64,000 nucleotides of DNA from Tubiluchus corallicola. Its lineage: Eukaryota; Priapulida; Priapulimorpha; Priapulimorphida; Tubiluchidae. Made by a program: the position numbers and the translations under genes. The notes under the pieces are model-generated. The model worked only from the letters and a program-made list of their open reading frames with translations. It made no database searches and was not told where the DNA came from. Numbering within the stretch: position 1 is the stretch's first letter; every line of letters begins with the position of its first letter. This document shows, in pieces, positions 11,383 through 25,400 of this stretch. The DNA lies in the NCBI GenBank assembly GCA_030141605.1, contig JAQGDQ010000163.1, positions 402,548 through 466,547 of the forward strand, in the 5' to 3' direction.

Positions 11383-12327
11383 TGTTGGGAGCCGTTTGGA
11401 CCACTGCGCCAAGTAGACCAATTGGTCTACTTGGGCTAGCCCAAGTAGACCGCGGTCTACTTGGGCTAGCCCAAGTAGGACACTAGAGACAGGTCGTGAA
11501 TTCAGTCGTTAAGTGTACTGACACCGTCCGTTGTGCTTGTTTATGTAATAATAATAATTAAAAACGTTAATACACGTTGAATAATTTATTATACATCTAA
11601 TAAAATAAAAGAATTTTATTCTGAGCTGGTAGAAGGGACAATATTAAATTTGGTTTCGATATTAATGTTGTTGAAGTGAAAAAACCCCACTTTTTTGCGA
11701 ATTCAACATTTGTTTAAGGTATATCATTTTTGATTTTGTCTCACTTCACAAACAGGTGATCCGTTTCACTACCTCTTGGGCAAATAATTGTTTTCTTATA
11801 AGTAAATGTTCTAGCGATCTATGTGTCCTACATGGGCTAGCGAGCCATGTAGGACAGTGCCCTACATGTTACAATACTACTGATAATATTAAAACTAATT
11901 ATCCTTGCTTTTCTTAAATGTCAAAAATTACTTTTTGGTGTTGTGAAGGCTTAGCAGCATCTGTCTCATTTTTAAATTTGCAATTATTTCTGTAATAACT
12001 GTGTGCAGAATTTCTCTCTTTAAAGCATTAGATACTAGTTTTAATGTTATGATATATTAATGAAGTTAATCATAATGATGAAATTATTGTAAGAAATGCA
12101 TTTGTAAATTGCCAAGGAATATCCATTTCTAAAAGAAATTTTGTTTTATGCTTTATTATGTCATAACAATACTTATAAACAATGGTAATATAAACTGGAA
12201 ACAAGTTTTGCCAGAGCAAGTTTCTCGACAAAAATCGCTAGTGTCCTACTTGGGCTGCCCATGTAGGACACTACTTTTAGCGCATCAAGTGGTCTACTTG
12301 GCGCAGTGGTCCAAACGGCTCCCAACA
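11383..12327. mobile_element. Non-autonomous TIR element (MITE), copy 2
   Basis: 945 bp bounded by perfect inverted repeats of about 38 bp (outer end tgttgggagccgtttggacc) and flanked by CTGC on both sides, a possible 4-bp target duplication. The left subterminal region holds nested palindromes around CTTGGGCTAGCCCAAG. The interior matches copy 3 in the same orientation and copy 1 inverted. The outermost ~30 bp differ from copies 1 and 3, so this is another subfamily. It interrupts the endonuclease part of remnant B. No transposase. Confidence 0.88.
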
Positions 12328-15280
12328 CTGCTTTTGATTCAAAATTTCGCTGTCCAGCAATCAGGGACACTTTTTGCACATTTTGCACAATTAGGGACAC
12401 AGTTTTTCAATTTTTCTGCTGAACCAGAGACAAGTCTCTGACAACCTGACGTGTGAGACCGGGACCATGGATAAAAATATTACTAACGTACCTAGCACGT
12501 ATAATATAAATTTCTATGCCGGAGACCCTGGCCCATACAGAACAGCATTTACTATCAAGTTTAAAGTCTAAAAGCTTAGTCTAAAATTATAATAATTATG
12601 AGCTATAATTTTATAATATTACTGTAACAGATTGCACAGTACAAATTGCTATTATTATTGTTATTATTACTATTATTATTTTATTACCAATGCTGTTACT
12701 ATCATCATTATTTTTATTCCAATTTTGCTACTGGTGAAAACTATTATTCGAACGAGTTTTTAAATTTGATTTAGATTAAAGATTTCGAAATTTGGTTTTT
12801 TGAAATTTATATTTGATTCGATTTCACTTTCTGGTTGAAAATGCTCACACCTAATTTTTTGCTATTGTTGTTGTCATAGTCATCGCGTCATTGTAGATTA
12901 TTGTATCCTTATTATTAACAAAAGCTAATTGAGACTAAAAATAAAAGGCACATTAGCCAACTGTATAGAACAGGGTTAAGATCCAGTAAAATATTGTGAC
13001 AAATAAACCTGGCTTGATTACACCTAAGTTTCCCATTGCTCTAAACAGTAAATACATAATAAATCAATACAAGTAACTAGTGAAGAAGTCATTAACAATG
13101 CAACCCCTCTACATTATATGCACGTACTAGCTTTGAGAGTAGCATGGAAACCTTATAAAAATTAAGAGCACATATGGATTGCAAATTAGTTATCTTTGTA
13201 CTGTGGCATTATGATAATGTTTACGTTTGTGGTTAGATATTTTTTACGATTCAATGGATCAACGATTGCTACAGTAAACCATAATCAACGTACTAGTACT
13301 GCTTGGCTGCTAATAAAACCTTTCTTTGCATCACATTGGTTTTCCTTTGAATTAGAAAAAACTTTGCTTCATAGGATGTTGCTGACAACAGCAATGAGAA
13401 ACTGGCACAAACTCATGTGAGAAATGGTCTCGGTCTTGTGGCATTGGAGTAGGATGTTGGCTTCATGCTTGGTGAGTTGGAAGGTGTGCTAGTCCAAGTC
13501 CAAGTCCAAGTAAACATTGTCATTATATGAACCAGATCTGGATTTTCATGACTCATGCTGGCAATGCTAGCATAAAATTAGACAATAACTGGGCCAGTGA
13601 AGGCATGCTTATAGTTATAATAAGGTTGTCATTGCTGGCCCAATATTTGCGTAATTGCAGCAGTTCTCTATAGGAATAAAAACCTGGGCAAATGTGGGCA
13701 GTTCACCATTAAGCCAGAATGCATTAACAAGAACTGCGTCATAAGCAGTTTTGTCATCACAAAATAATTTAAACAGCATATGCCTATAGTGTTCATAAAC
13801 ACAATATCAAAGCAGGCACGTCATGTCAATAGAACCAATATTGAATAACATTACAGTGAGTTACTAAGAATTGCTAATATTATTATGTTGAAAAAATAAT
13901 TGAGTTCAGGTATTTATATTTCCACCGCCTTTGATTCACAACTTCGATATCATCATGTCAAACTACAATAAAGTACTGGCTTGATGTTAGACTGTTTTAA
14001 AATTTTACAAAGACTAAAATTAAAATGTTCGTACATTAATATTTAAAAAAGCCAAATTTGTTTCTGTCTAAATTACACAGATAAACATTATGCAGTAATA
14101 TTATCATTAATTAAATTTTAGTGCTTGTGTGATATATTATTCAAATATTTATCATCATCACCATTATCGTCATCGCTGTCGTTGTCAGTGTACCATGGTC
14201 ATACATCATCATCATCACACATCATTAGAATTATCATTATTATAATTGTTAGCATATCCACATGAATGTAGCGTTCACACACTGCTGAATGTGCTGGTGA
14301 CAGTTACTGCACCTTGAGATAGCTGAGCACTGTGGCAGCCTTGCAACTTTATTTTAAGGATTTAAGATTTGAACTATCTTTTCTCATCACTGTTAAAATT
14401 TAGAACAAACACGTTACATTAATTCATTTTTATATGTTTCAAGATACGATTTGTAAGCCAGGGCACAACTTTTCAACAGCAGAACATCTATGGTGTGAGA
14501 TATTTATGGTGAGATAGGAGTTTAACGCATTATTAAGAATATTGATCTAATGTGAGAAACTGAACTGACATATTACTATTGTTGAGATGTTCATAAATGC
14601 ACTCGATCAACGTGGTCTATTTTAATTAACAGTTAAAATCTGTTCCTGCAGTGAATGAAGGCGTCCAGAATAAGTAAATCAGTCCCAACATAACCAAAGA
14701 ATATGTCTGAGACCAAACCACTTGGCAAATGGCCTATAAGCACGTACACCTCAAATTGATAACTGCGGCCTTGGCCATTAAGCACATGCACCTTAAATTG
14801 ATAACTGGTGTGCCAGAAAAACGAAAGTTTGTTAATATAATTTGACTGTCCTGGTCTTCTGTGCCTGCAAATACTTTCTTCTTTAAGGCTATAAGCCCTA
14901 TAATTAATAGGATATGCACATGTTTGTGCTTCTATTATTAAATTTTAATCATTATCATTGAATCTATGAAGATTTATAATTAGATCTATCTGTAAGCAGT
15001 TTATATAATCAAATCTTTTCGAATTTGTGGCCATTTGGGCCTTCTTGATCTTTTGAGCTGGACATTCTCATTAGGCTTTTATTTGTAACGAATAAATGAA
15101 AACCTATATTAAGGATCCACGGTTATGACGCTCTTTTGTTTACAAATCATTCGCTAGATGACGCACAAAAAAGCTGGTTGAACGAGGTGGATTTTCGATG
15201 CAATGAGTATTTTTCACAAAATTCACGTGTGTAAAAAGTTGTGTGAAATTTACTGAAGAAATTCAAAACTAATTTTCACA
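12328..15280. other. AT-rich intergenic spacer
   Basis: No gene recognised on either strand. It contains short (TTA)n and (ATC)n runs (12650-12715, 14150-14240). 12328-12440 may continue the broken 5' part of non-LTR remnant B beyond MITE copy 2. The GNL3 promoter should lie near 15100-15280, where I see no defined element. Confidence 0.4.
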
Positions 15281-16372
15281 ATGGTCAAACAGTTTTTTAG
15301 TAAGTTTCTTAGTGCTTCAGGTGTAGAAGATTTAACAAGTATTATAGGTTTTGCTTTTTGGCTCGGGAAATTCTACTTGAATTTAATTTAGTTTAGTTGA
15401 ATTTAAGTTAGTTAAGAATTATCATAATTAGGCCTATTATTATTAATATTATTATTAGTATTATAGTATTCAATTAATATTACTTGGAAAAAGCATTGGC
15501 GTTATACTTTGATACCATATTCATACTCAGTAATTGCTTAAGGTGTGTTATGAAATACGTGCTCTGTATCATATGAATATGAAAGCATACGTATTTTTTG
15601 AAGCGCTTAGGAATTTTTTAACACCGGGCTCCTAAAATCTGGCGCGTTAAGCTACAGCCTAGTTAACTTGTTGGTAGATATACTTCTGGACAAGTTCTGA
15701 CTGCAGTCTTTGTGATAAAAAAATCATCACAGTTGATATCTGTGAATCAGGGGACTCTTGAATTTAATTTATAGGCTTATGTTGAAATCTGACTTCAGTC
15801 TCGGCATTTTCATGTTTTCACCCATTCATTCGTTTTCAAATTTGTTGACAAAAACAGAATAACAATTTAGTAAGCCAGACAATATTATCTCATATAATAA
15901 TAATTTTAATGAGGTATTTGCGACTATTCATGAGGAATAGTGTCCGACTATTGGCTGGCTTCTCCGGCCCACTAACCTGTGCATTTCAATGATTTTGGCA
16001 GTCTTAACTAAAAGAAGAGCTTAAAATTTGTCTAATTCAAACAATAATATTCCTATGAGTACAATGATGTAGATATAAGCAGGTACTGATTCTGGTTTAT
16101 TCAAACGATGTTGTAATTGGCATTGCTATGGAAGTGCAATATTTGTATATAAAGTTTTGTCGGTTTTTCAGAAAAGAAGAGCAAACGCCAGAGTTGCAAA
16201 ATGAAATACAAAATTGAGAAGAAAGTGAAGGAACACCGGAGAAAATCCAGAAAGGAAAAAAAGAAAAATCCTAAAAGAAGTAAGTGCCATAAATATCAGT
16301 CATTCCAAGATTAGGAACCTGTTGGCTTGTTTTTGGAAATCCAGGATGTAGGTAGTTGACTGATCTTAGTGA

Positions 16373-16406
<34 letters not shown>

Positions 16407-19400
16407 CACATTCAGTTACAATATAATGACATTAAGCACACAGTGACATCAAAATTATTACATCATACTGTATTAAATTCTTATGTTTCATACACTATCG
16501 TTATCATAAAAAAGAATGATTGTACTGCAGTGGGCTAGAGAAGCAAAGGCTTGTATGAGCCCACTGTCATGTGAACCCGATAAAAAAAGAATAGATGAGT
16601 GAACAAAAAAAGAACCGGGAGAAAGGTTAGATCACACTGGAAGGGTAGAAGGATGTGTTAGTGGAAATGGTAGGAAGAAAGATAATAGATTGCATTATGT
16701 TGACATCAGCTCTAAAGATTTATCAATGATGCCTTGTTTTGCATAATCTGTACTGCATAATCTGATATTTTTGTAGACCTTGTTTTTTTATGTTGAAATT
16801 GCTTACAATATGAAATTTGTAGAAAGCAAGAAAGATCCCGGAGTACCAAACAGTGCGCCGTTTAAAGCAGAAGTTGTGAAAGAAGCAGAAAGACGTAAAA
16901 TGCAGGTAAAACGAGAACTTTATTATAAATCGACAGATAATCGTGGTAAGTCAAGTAATTAGAGCCAAATTAGATGAGTGAAATGATTGTGATTGTTAAG
17001 TTTGTCCTGTGTTTATGAATTATGCCTAATTATTCTGTTGTTATTATCAATTGTTTATACTTGAGATTTGTTGTGGATTATTTGTGGCTGTTATATGTTG
17101 TTGGTGAATTTCTCTGTTTATTACAAAGTCAGGAAAAATTTATATTTAAGGAAATGAATCAGAAGAGTTTACAAGTTGGCAAATAGTTTCATTTTAATGT
17201 GAAGCTGGGTTAAGCTCTGTTCAGCAAAAACTGTAATGCAGTGCTACTTGCTTACTAATCATTAAATATAGTTACGTTTATTACTAAATTAACTAATGCA
17301 TCTAAACAAAGCTTTTTCCATTACCATTTGGTGCTTTTGCATCTAAGGATTATCTTTCGGACAGCTCCTTGGCTAAATCTGGTTAAAAATAAGAACGTAT
17401 TTGTACTGGCTTTGTGATAAAAATAAGGCGAACCAAAACTGTGTGACAGCAGATAAACTGAGACCAAACAACAAAGGCAATTTTTTTGGGTATGGTTTAT
17501 TTTTTCAGAAAGAGGAGGAACGGAAACGGAAGAAAGAGCAGCAGAAATTAGCCCGTCAAAAAGAGCAAGATAAAAAGAGAAACTTACACTGTTTAAAAGC
17601 CGATGCTGTAGAGCGAGAGAAAGAATTTGAAAAAAAGGTACATGTGTCTGAGATGCGTTTTAAAAAATAATTAACTCAAAAAATCTTTCTGTGTTGTAAA
17701 TATAGCAGGTTGTAGTGAGACTCAGTAAGGGGTGGAGTCGAGGCCATCATGATCATCGTCAATTGAGGTCCTCATCCTCGGACTGACGAAGTTCCAGGTG
17801 GTTTACAAGATTTACTAGGTAAAGAGCACATAATGTGCTAAATTGTATGTAGTGCCCCTGTCAATCATATACTAAATGAAATACTTGCTCTTTATCTCCT
17901 TTAGTGCAAAAAGTGGCACTTATAATAAATAACAGTGTTTTCAACGAAGCATTTTTTACTATATCATGATTGTTGCAGGTGAGTGTTAAAATTAGAAAGT
18001 TATTTACAATTTATTCAATTTTTACATGCAATGCTTAATGTTGGAGTATTAGGTGGAGAAGCAGCATTTAGTCTATAGCTAAAAAGCTAAAATGCACCAT
18101 GCTTATTTTCATGCTAAGTAGAAAACTCTGAATTTTTTAAGCTTATTTTTTCCTTCATAGCATGCTGCAGATTGTGTCATGCACTAGGAATGTAACGATC
18201 CTTCTATGCATCGTGATACCTTTTGTAACGATACACGTATCATCAAAATGCATCAGTATCGCGATAATGTGAATCATTGATATTTAGCACAAGCTAGATT
18301 CTCCGCTGATAAAATGCTGTAGCTTGACCTTGACACAGCCAGACCTGCTGCTAGCAGCCAGCCAAAGCAAAACAGTTGAAAGTGCAATGTGTTTATAATA
18401 ATGTATAGTAGGGTAATTACGTTTTGCTTATTATGAGTTTCTGAAGTGGCTTGCAGCAAATGTGAACTAGAAAATGCACGAGCATATTTTAAATCAAAAA
18501 GTATTGAAATGTTTTGCGCTTTTGATGGCTTACAATGCAGATAATGCAAGAATATAAACAGAAATCAAACAGTTTGCTAAAGCACTTCACAATTTTAAAA
18601 TTATTTAACAAATTTAATATATACATATAATATATCAACAGCTTAATCAAGCATTTTTTATTAAAGCCTGCAAATATTAAATCAATGTGTATCGCGATAT
18701 GTACCATGTCATGACTTAGGTGTATCGTTACAGCCCTATTATGCGCATTATACAAAGTACATGTTGCACTACAGCGAAAGATAGACGTCATATAGATTAC
18801 ATTTCGGTTATTTTAGCAACAAACGTCTGCTGGTGGTGATGCCACACGACGATTGACTAAAGACAATTCCGTACGGGCATTCTACCGCGAGTTCCGTAAG
18901 GTCATCGAAATGGCGGATGTAGTCCTAGAGGTGCTTGATGCACGAGATCCAACCGGGAGTCGGTGTTACGATGTTGAGCAGGCAGTGCTCTCGGCAGGCA
19001 CTGGGAAGAAGTTAGTCTTGGTACTGAATAAAGTTGGTAAGAATCTTAAAGTAAAATAAAAACAACAAAATATTCTACGAGCGTGTTGCACATGTTTGCA
19101 GAAGCGATAATTGAAGATCAGTGCTGCAGTGTGTTGTAATAAAACTAGGCAAGTTTAGTGATAAGAATTCCAATTCCAATTTCGAATTTACGCTGTACTA
19201 CGCATGAACTGTCGAATGTGTGCAGTTTGTCACAAACTAACACATCTGAACTGAGAGATACAACACCTGTTTATGTGCAATGCATTTCCGAAATGCAGCT
19301 ACTGCCATCTAACAAGCAAATTGTGAAATGCCTATAACAGCGAAGAACTAGAGGCATGAATGCGAAATTGCATTGGTATGCTAATAATTCTTTCATCGTA

Positions 19401-22400
19401 AGGCAGTCTTTAAAAATAGTATGTTTCTTTCCAATATTTTAGAAAATAGGTTGTTTTGACCTACAGTTTAACATTGACTTCTGCAGAAAGTGTTCTCCAG
19501 TGTAAAATATATGAAGTGCAAACATGATTTTGTATCAATCACTTGTTTGAGAATAACTATCTCTAAATAGAATTCCATTAGTTGCACGTTTTCGCTGACA
19601 CAGTCGCGCATATTAAGATAGGCAGCAACATCAGATTGTCACAAATTTACATTATGCTATGGCTAACTTCACAAATAATCATGAAAACAGGTAGTACTGC
19701 TATATGGTAGTGCCTGTATGATTTGGAAATTTTGTTAGCATTTCATTTTACTTTCAGATTTGGTTCCTAAAGAGATTGTATCAAAATGGCTGACGTACTT
19801 GAGAAATGAGTTTCCAACTGTCGCATTCAAAGCTTCCACTCAGATGCAAAGAATGCACCTGGTGTGTAAATGGGTAACTAACCCAACAAAGTATGCACTA
19901 ATTCTAGTCAGATGCATGATTACATGTACCATTGTTATGCGTGAACATTTTAGAATCATATTGCTATACGGTTCTCGGTCCTTACATTTTTTGTTTGTTT
20001 TTGATGAGGTGTCATGGACCCAATCAAATTCAGTAAATAACTTCTTTTGGAAGCAAATGCTTTTGCAATCCTCAAATTTGGATTGAAGTACAAAATTTAA
20101 ACTTTACTAAACATTGATTGTGGTAAGTTGCATTCTTGGTAGAAGAATGAGTCGAATTTTATTTCATAACTGATTTTTGTTTCCTTTCTTATTGCTGTAC
20201 ACAGATTAATATATATTTAATGCGCTGGCATAAAATTAAGATCAAATCTTATTACTTCTTCAAATTCATATCACTTCCAGTATTTACTTTGAGATAAATA
20301 GTGAAAGTGTTTATGGTTTAGTGCCTGACTTGACGGTACATTATCTAGTTTGCTGTTAAATAATCTGACCGGATTTGAGGGTAGAGGAAAAGCTGTCGAA
20401 ACCAGAATCCTGGTCTGGTTTCTCCTGGTGACTCCTAGTGGGGTTGTGCTATATATGGTGTAAATACCTTGTATTGCCTTGACAAGTTTTTAGTTCTTTG
20501 AATCTGAAGCACCTACTTGAAATATAGTTATTGGTTAAATTAAACTTGCACGTTTTGTCTTAAAAAACGTAGGAAAGTAAACTCAATGTAAAAGTTAGTA
20601 GCCAATGAAAACTGAGGACATTCATAGACCTGTAACTGTAGATTGACGTTTTCACATGTTTTTTAGTATATTTATTTTTTACTATATACACCATTGCTAT
20701 GATTTTCAGGCACATGCTAAAGTAAAAATGAGTGCAGCTTCATCTGGACTGATGCAGTCCAGTCGATGTCTCGGAGCTAACATGCTTATGAAACTGTTGG
20801 GAAATTACTGTACCAGTCACAACATACGTACAGCTATACGTGTTGGTGTGGTTGGACTGCCTAATGTAGGAAAAAGTAGCATTATTAACAGTCTGAAGCG
20901 TGGAAAAGCATGTACCGTAGGTGCTACACCAGGAGTGACAAGGTAGTGCATTGTAGTCTAATTTTTACAGTTTCCACATATATTGATATTAAGTTTAGGG
21001 TAAGCAGCCATAGGTGGCAGGAGGTGTGATAATGCTATTATAATGCAAGGTAGGTAGGTGTTTTAGTTGTGATATTATTACCAGAAGTAGCCAACGCTAC
21101 AAGGGTGTTCCACAGACTTGTGGAACCATAACATAATTAGTTCATTAATTTATCCATACTGAGATATTTATTGCAAAGTTGGATCTCACCATGAAGAATG
21201 CTGAACTGGTTCAGAAAGTTGAACCTTGAGTTTGTTTAGCCTATAAAGAACCAATACTTTGTAATTATAGTAATACTGAGAATCAGTTGATCTAGTACTA
21301 ATTTCAATGCTTTAGGTCTGTTCAGGAAGTTCAGTTGGATTCTCATGTGAAATTGTTGGATAGCCCAGGAATTGTGATGCCCCAATCAGCTGACGACTCG
21401 GCACTGAGAAACTGTGTGAAACTAGAACATGTGAAAGATCTTATACCGCCAGTAGAACAGATATTGCGTCGCTGTAGCAAAGAAAATGTGTGTTCAATAT
21501 TGTCACTGATTTTATAGCTGTTGTGTAGTATGATTCATCATTCTAGATTGTAGCTAATAATTTGTATGCCTGTTTTAGAAGTTTGTAAAACGTTATCGTT
21601 CTAGTTGGGTGTAATTGATTGTACTGTTTTATCTGTCTCATCAGTTACTCATTGCCTTAAAGGTACATGCCATGCTAGCATTATTTTGCATTGAAAACTG
21701 CATCATTTTGCTAGCCCTAGAGTAAAAGTTAAACCAAGTCACTGAGAATTGTATGTTCTTTTTTAATAACAGTTACAAATCTTCCACAACTCTAAATTTT
21801 TTCTGTCTTCAAAAGTGAATGGTTTAAATGATTTGCCATTTATGAGAAACACACGTTCTGCTTTTGCAAACACTGTTCTGTTTATCCTTTGCTTCCTTTT
21901 GCAGATGATGTTACACTATCGAGTGCCTGAATACACAGACGTCGACTCATTTCTTTCTTCGTTGGCAGTGAGGATGGGTCGGTTAAAGAAAGGAGGAATA
22001 CCGGATGTAAATAGGGCCGCCAGAGTAGTGTTGCAGGATTGGAACAGGTTTAATTTAAATGTTAAATTAGTAGAATGTGTTGCAGAGCATTTGAGACAAA
22101 AAGCCATTTGAGATTAAAGCAACACTAAAAACCTGAAAAAGTAAACCTGTAATTGCATATACTATTGTTTGCAGAGAAACTTGAATCTACCTAATTGCTG
22201 TCTTGGTATTCTCGTTTGTCGTAGCAGTTTTACAAGTGTAAAATGCAATGTAGAAAACTGTAAAAACTGGAAAAAGAAAGATTGAATCGTGTGCTTTGTA
22301 AGTCTTGAAAGGATGGCATAAAAAGCAGACATTTAATTTGTGTTACTTTTTGACTGTCATGTGACAGTTTTGTTATATATAATGCATATTGAATTGTAAA

Positions 22401-25400
22401 AGTTTTAAAACATTCTCAATCCATCAACTTTAGATAATAAAATGGGTGTTTGATTCAGATTATATGTGTTTTTCAAAGTAGATGTGAAAGTGCCTTTAGT
22501 TTTATTTGCTATTAGGCGAGTACAGAATGGAATACAAAAAAAATCTTTATTAGCAGTTTACCGATTTTCAGTTTGTGCATTTTAGTGGGAAAATCACATA
22601 CTATACACATCCTCCAGAAATTCACACACTTCCCACACACGTCTCAGCTAAAATTGTTGAAGAAATGAGTGAAGCTTTTGATTTGGATGCTTTGAAATCA
22701 GATGAAGAAGCAGCACTAAAAGGTAACAGCGCACAAAATATGTAGTTACTAGCTACACAATGTGCACAATCTTTATTGCATATTGCATGGTGCATTGATT
22801 CCATTAACCCTTTTATACCCGTTGTATCCCGTGGGATACGAGAATATTCTCTGCCTTTAAAATTAATAAAATTTTAAAACTGAGAGTTATTTGATCTGTT
22901 AATAGTTATTTTGATTTAAGTCAATAACAATAGACTAAAAATAGTGATAAAATGGCAAACTAAAAAATCTACATAGCACAAAAAACTGTGCAAGGTACAA
23001 TACTTTAGAGATGACTTTGTACAGATCAGCATTACACACATACTAAATGTCTTAGATACTGTGCAAAGCTTATTTCTTAAATTAAACTACTCTGTTGCAG
23101 TATTAATTTAGCAACTAACAGAACTTTGTAGTTCACAGTACAGTCGAATCCCGGAAAACGATTTTCACTGGACCCAGATACTTTTTCGTATGAAGTATGT
23201 TTCGTACTGTCCGTTACATACATTTCTATTAATTCCTAATGTTATTTGTAACTCGTCTGTAGCCTCTACATCGGTCATCTTTAAATCACTTTAAATAATG
23301 TTTAACAATCATTTGCCATAGGCACATGTTACAAACAGTTTAGTACAGTAGAAGCAAGCTTGCAAGCAAGAGGCTTAGTTGTGCCAGATTCTGCATTATG
23401 CGACGTTTTGCTGCTTTAGTATTGGACCCTGTAAACGAAGGGCAGTAACACACATAAGGTGATTTAAACTATGTAATGGAAAATTGCTATCTGAGTGGGA
23501 AGCCGAAGTGTTTTCGGAAATTAATAATTTGACTGAAGACAATTAAATGTAAACAGTTTGACTGATTAAATCAACAGTAGTATTAGCCATGGTACTATAC
23601 ATGCAGTACGTTTTATCAGATGTAATGATTGTAAAAAAAGTGACTAAGCTATGGGGCACCATTGGCAACAGTATAAGAGTGTCTAAATGGGGTGGGCCAC
23701 AGCAGAAATCGCATTACAAGTGGTTTTTTATATTGAACCCATATTGGTGCGACCTTGAGAAATCATCGTGTAAAATGGGGTTTTGTCTTAAGCAACTTTT
23801 GCAGGGACATAGCAAAATCATCGTACTACTGAGAATAGTTTCGTTATAAGCTGAATCGTATTACCAGGATTCAACTGTATCAGACTATTTTGACTTTAGC
23901 GTCAGGCAGGGGAATTTAAGTTTTCCTAACCAAAAGATTTAGCTCATTATGCAAAGTGGGTGCAATGGCAGTAGATCTAATCCACAGTCAAGATGGTTAC
24001 CACACCTAAGCAGCAGTGTTAATGTTGTGTCTCATTTTTTTTAAAAGGCTTAAAGATGCAAGTTCATGCAACGGATAATGTCATAGAAACGACAGGACTG
24101 ACTAGAGCTGCAGAAGCTGATGCAAAAATGCTGACTGAGGAAGAACATTGGGAGGAGGAAGAAAAAGAAGGAACCTCCGAGGAAGAAGAGGTAGTGTTTT
24201 AGTTATGAAGTTTTTCGTGTCAACACGCGATGCTTTTGTAAACTAAAATTATTCTATTTCTAATTGTGTCTTCGTTGTTATCAAGTGAACACTTTTTAAG
24301 GCAACACCAGTTTATATTAGTTTAATAATAAATTTTCTAGAAAGTTGCAACACATGTCGCCAATCTAGTTTAGTGCATCTTTATCATCATGAATGTTTTT
24401 GTACTTAGTTGCAGCGCAAGCAGTTTCTCTTTTTTGTCGAACAGTGGGTCATTTCCAGAACGAGCATGACAAGATTATCCAAAGTGTTGACCTTTGACCT
24501 TTTGTAATATGATTGCTTTTGGTCCGAAACCTAAGAATGATAAATGAGTTGAAAGTGCATTTTTATTTTGCAGGTGCGCGTTTCATACTTGGGCAATAAT
24601 GTGCGCACAATGTCTTACAACAACAAAAACATTATTGGTTGAACAACCAACTTAAAATACAGTCAGTGGTAGCAGACTATCTGTTAAAATAATGCATAAA
24701 TTGGCCAATAATACAATCAACAAGAACAACTATGCCTAAGTTTTTGTTACACCGAAGCATTGTAATTGTCGTTGTTATGAAATGAATTGTTTGTCATTTT
24801 TGGCTATTTTAACGATACTTTAACTTTCTGTAAATTTTTACTTTCTAAGGAAATGGAGGAAGAAGATGCAGAAGAGAAAACAATCACAGTTTCGGTAAAA
24901 CCAAAAACTAAAAAAGGAGGTTTGAAGGAATCTGGAAAAGGGGTGCTTTCTGAACGTCAGCAGAAGCTCGCAGACAGGGAAGCGTTGTTGCCTGGCAACA
25001 AACAGTTAAATAAACTGTTGAAAAAGGCATATAAAAAGAAGCAGAAGTTGAAAAAGAAAAGCAGTAAGTAGTTTTCCATTGATGTTCTTATAAATATACT
25101 TATATCTTTATGGAAGTCTAGAATACCTGCTTGAATTGTTTACTTCAGGAACTAATAGATTCTTGTAGGTTTTTGTTGTTATCAGGTAACTTTCACAAAC
25201 TGAAGGCTCCAACGTATCGCTGTTTGCCAGTTTTTGTTGTGGTAAACAAAAGAAAAGCCTCTCAAAAGTGCCTAGTTAATACTGGTGGAATCGATTACTT
25301 GCCTTGCTGCTTTCTGTTACCAAACATTTGGGCTGTGAAAAACAAAACATTTGAAAATGTAGTGTTATGCTCATCAAAGATAAAATAGCCATCAACGGGA

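Noticed and set aside
17401-17508. Extension of GNL3 exon 4 upstream in the open frame
   Set aside because: A clear acceptor (tttattttttcag) ends at 17508, and the upstream codons show no similarity to the conserved nucleostemin sequence.
22804-22842. TTAACCCTTTTATACCCG followed by a GTATCCC/GGGATAC dyad, resembling a piggyBac end
   Set aside because: No matching inverted end with TTAA found downstream within GNL3 intron 10; at best a solo relic.
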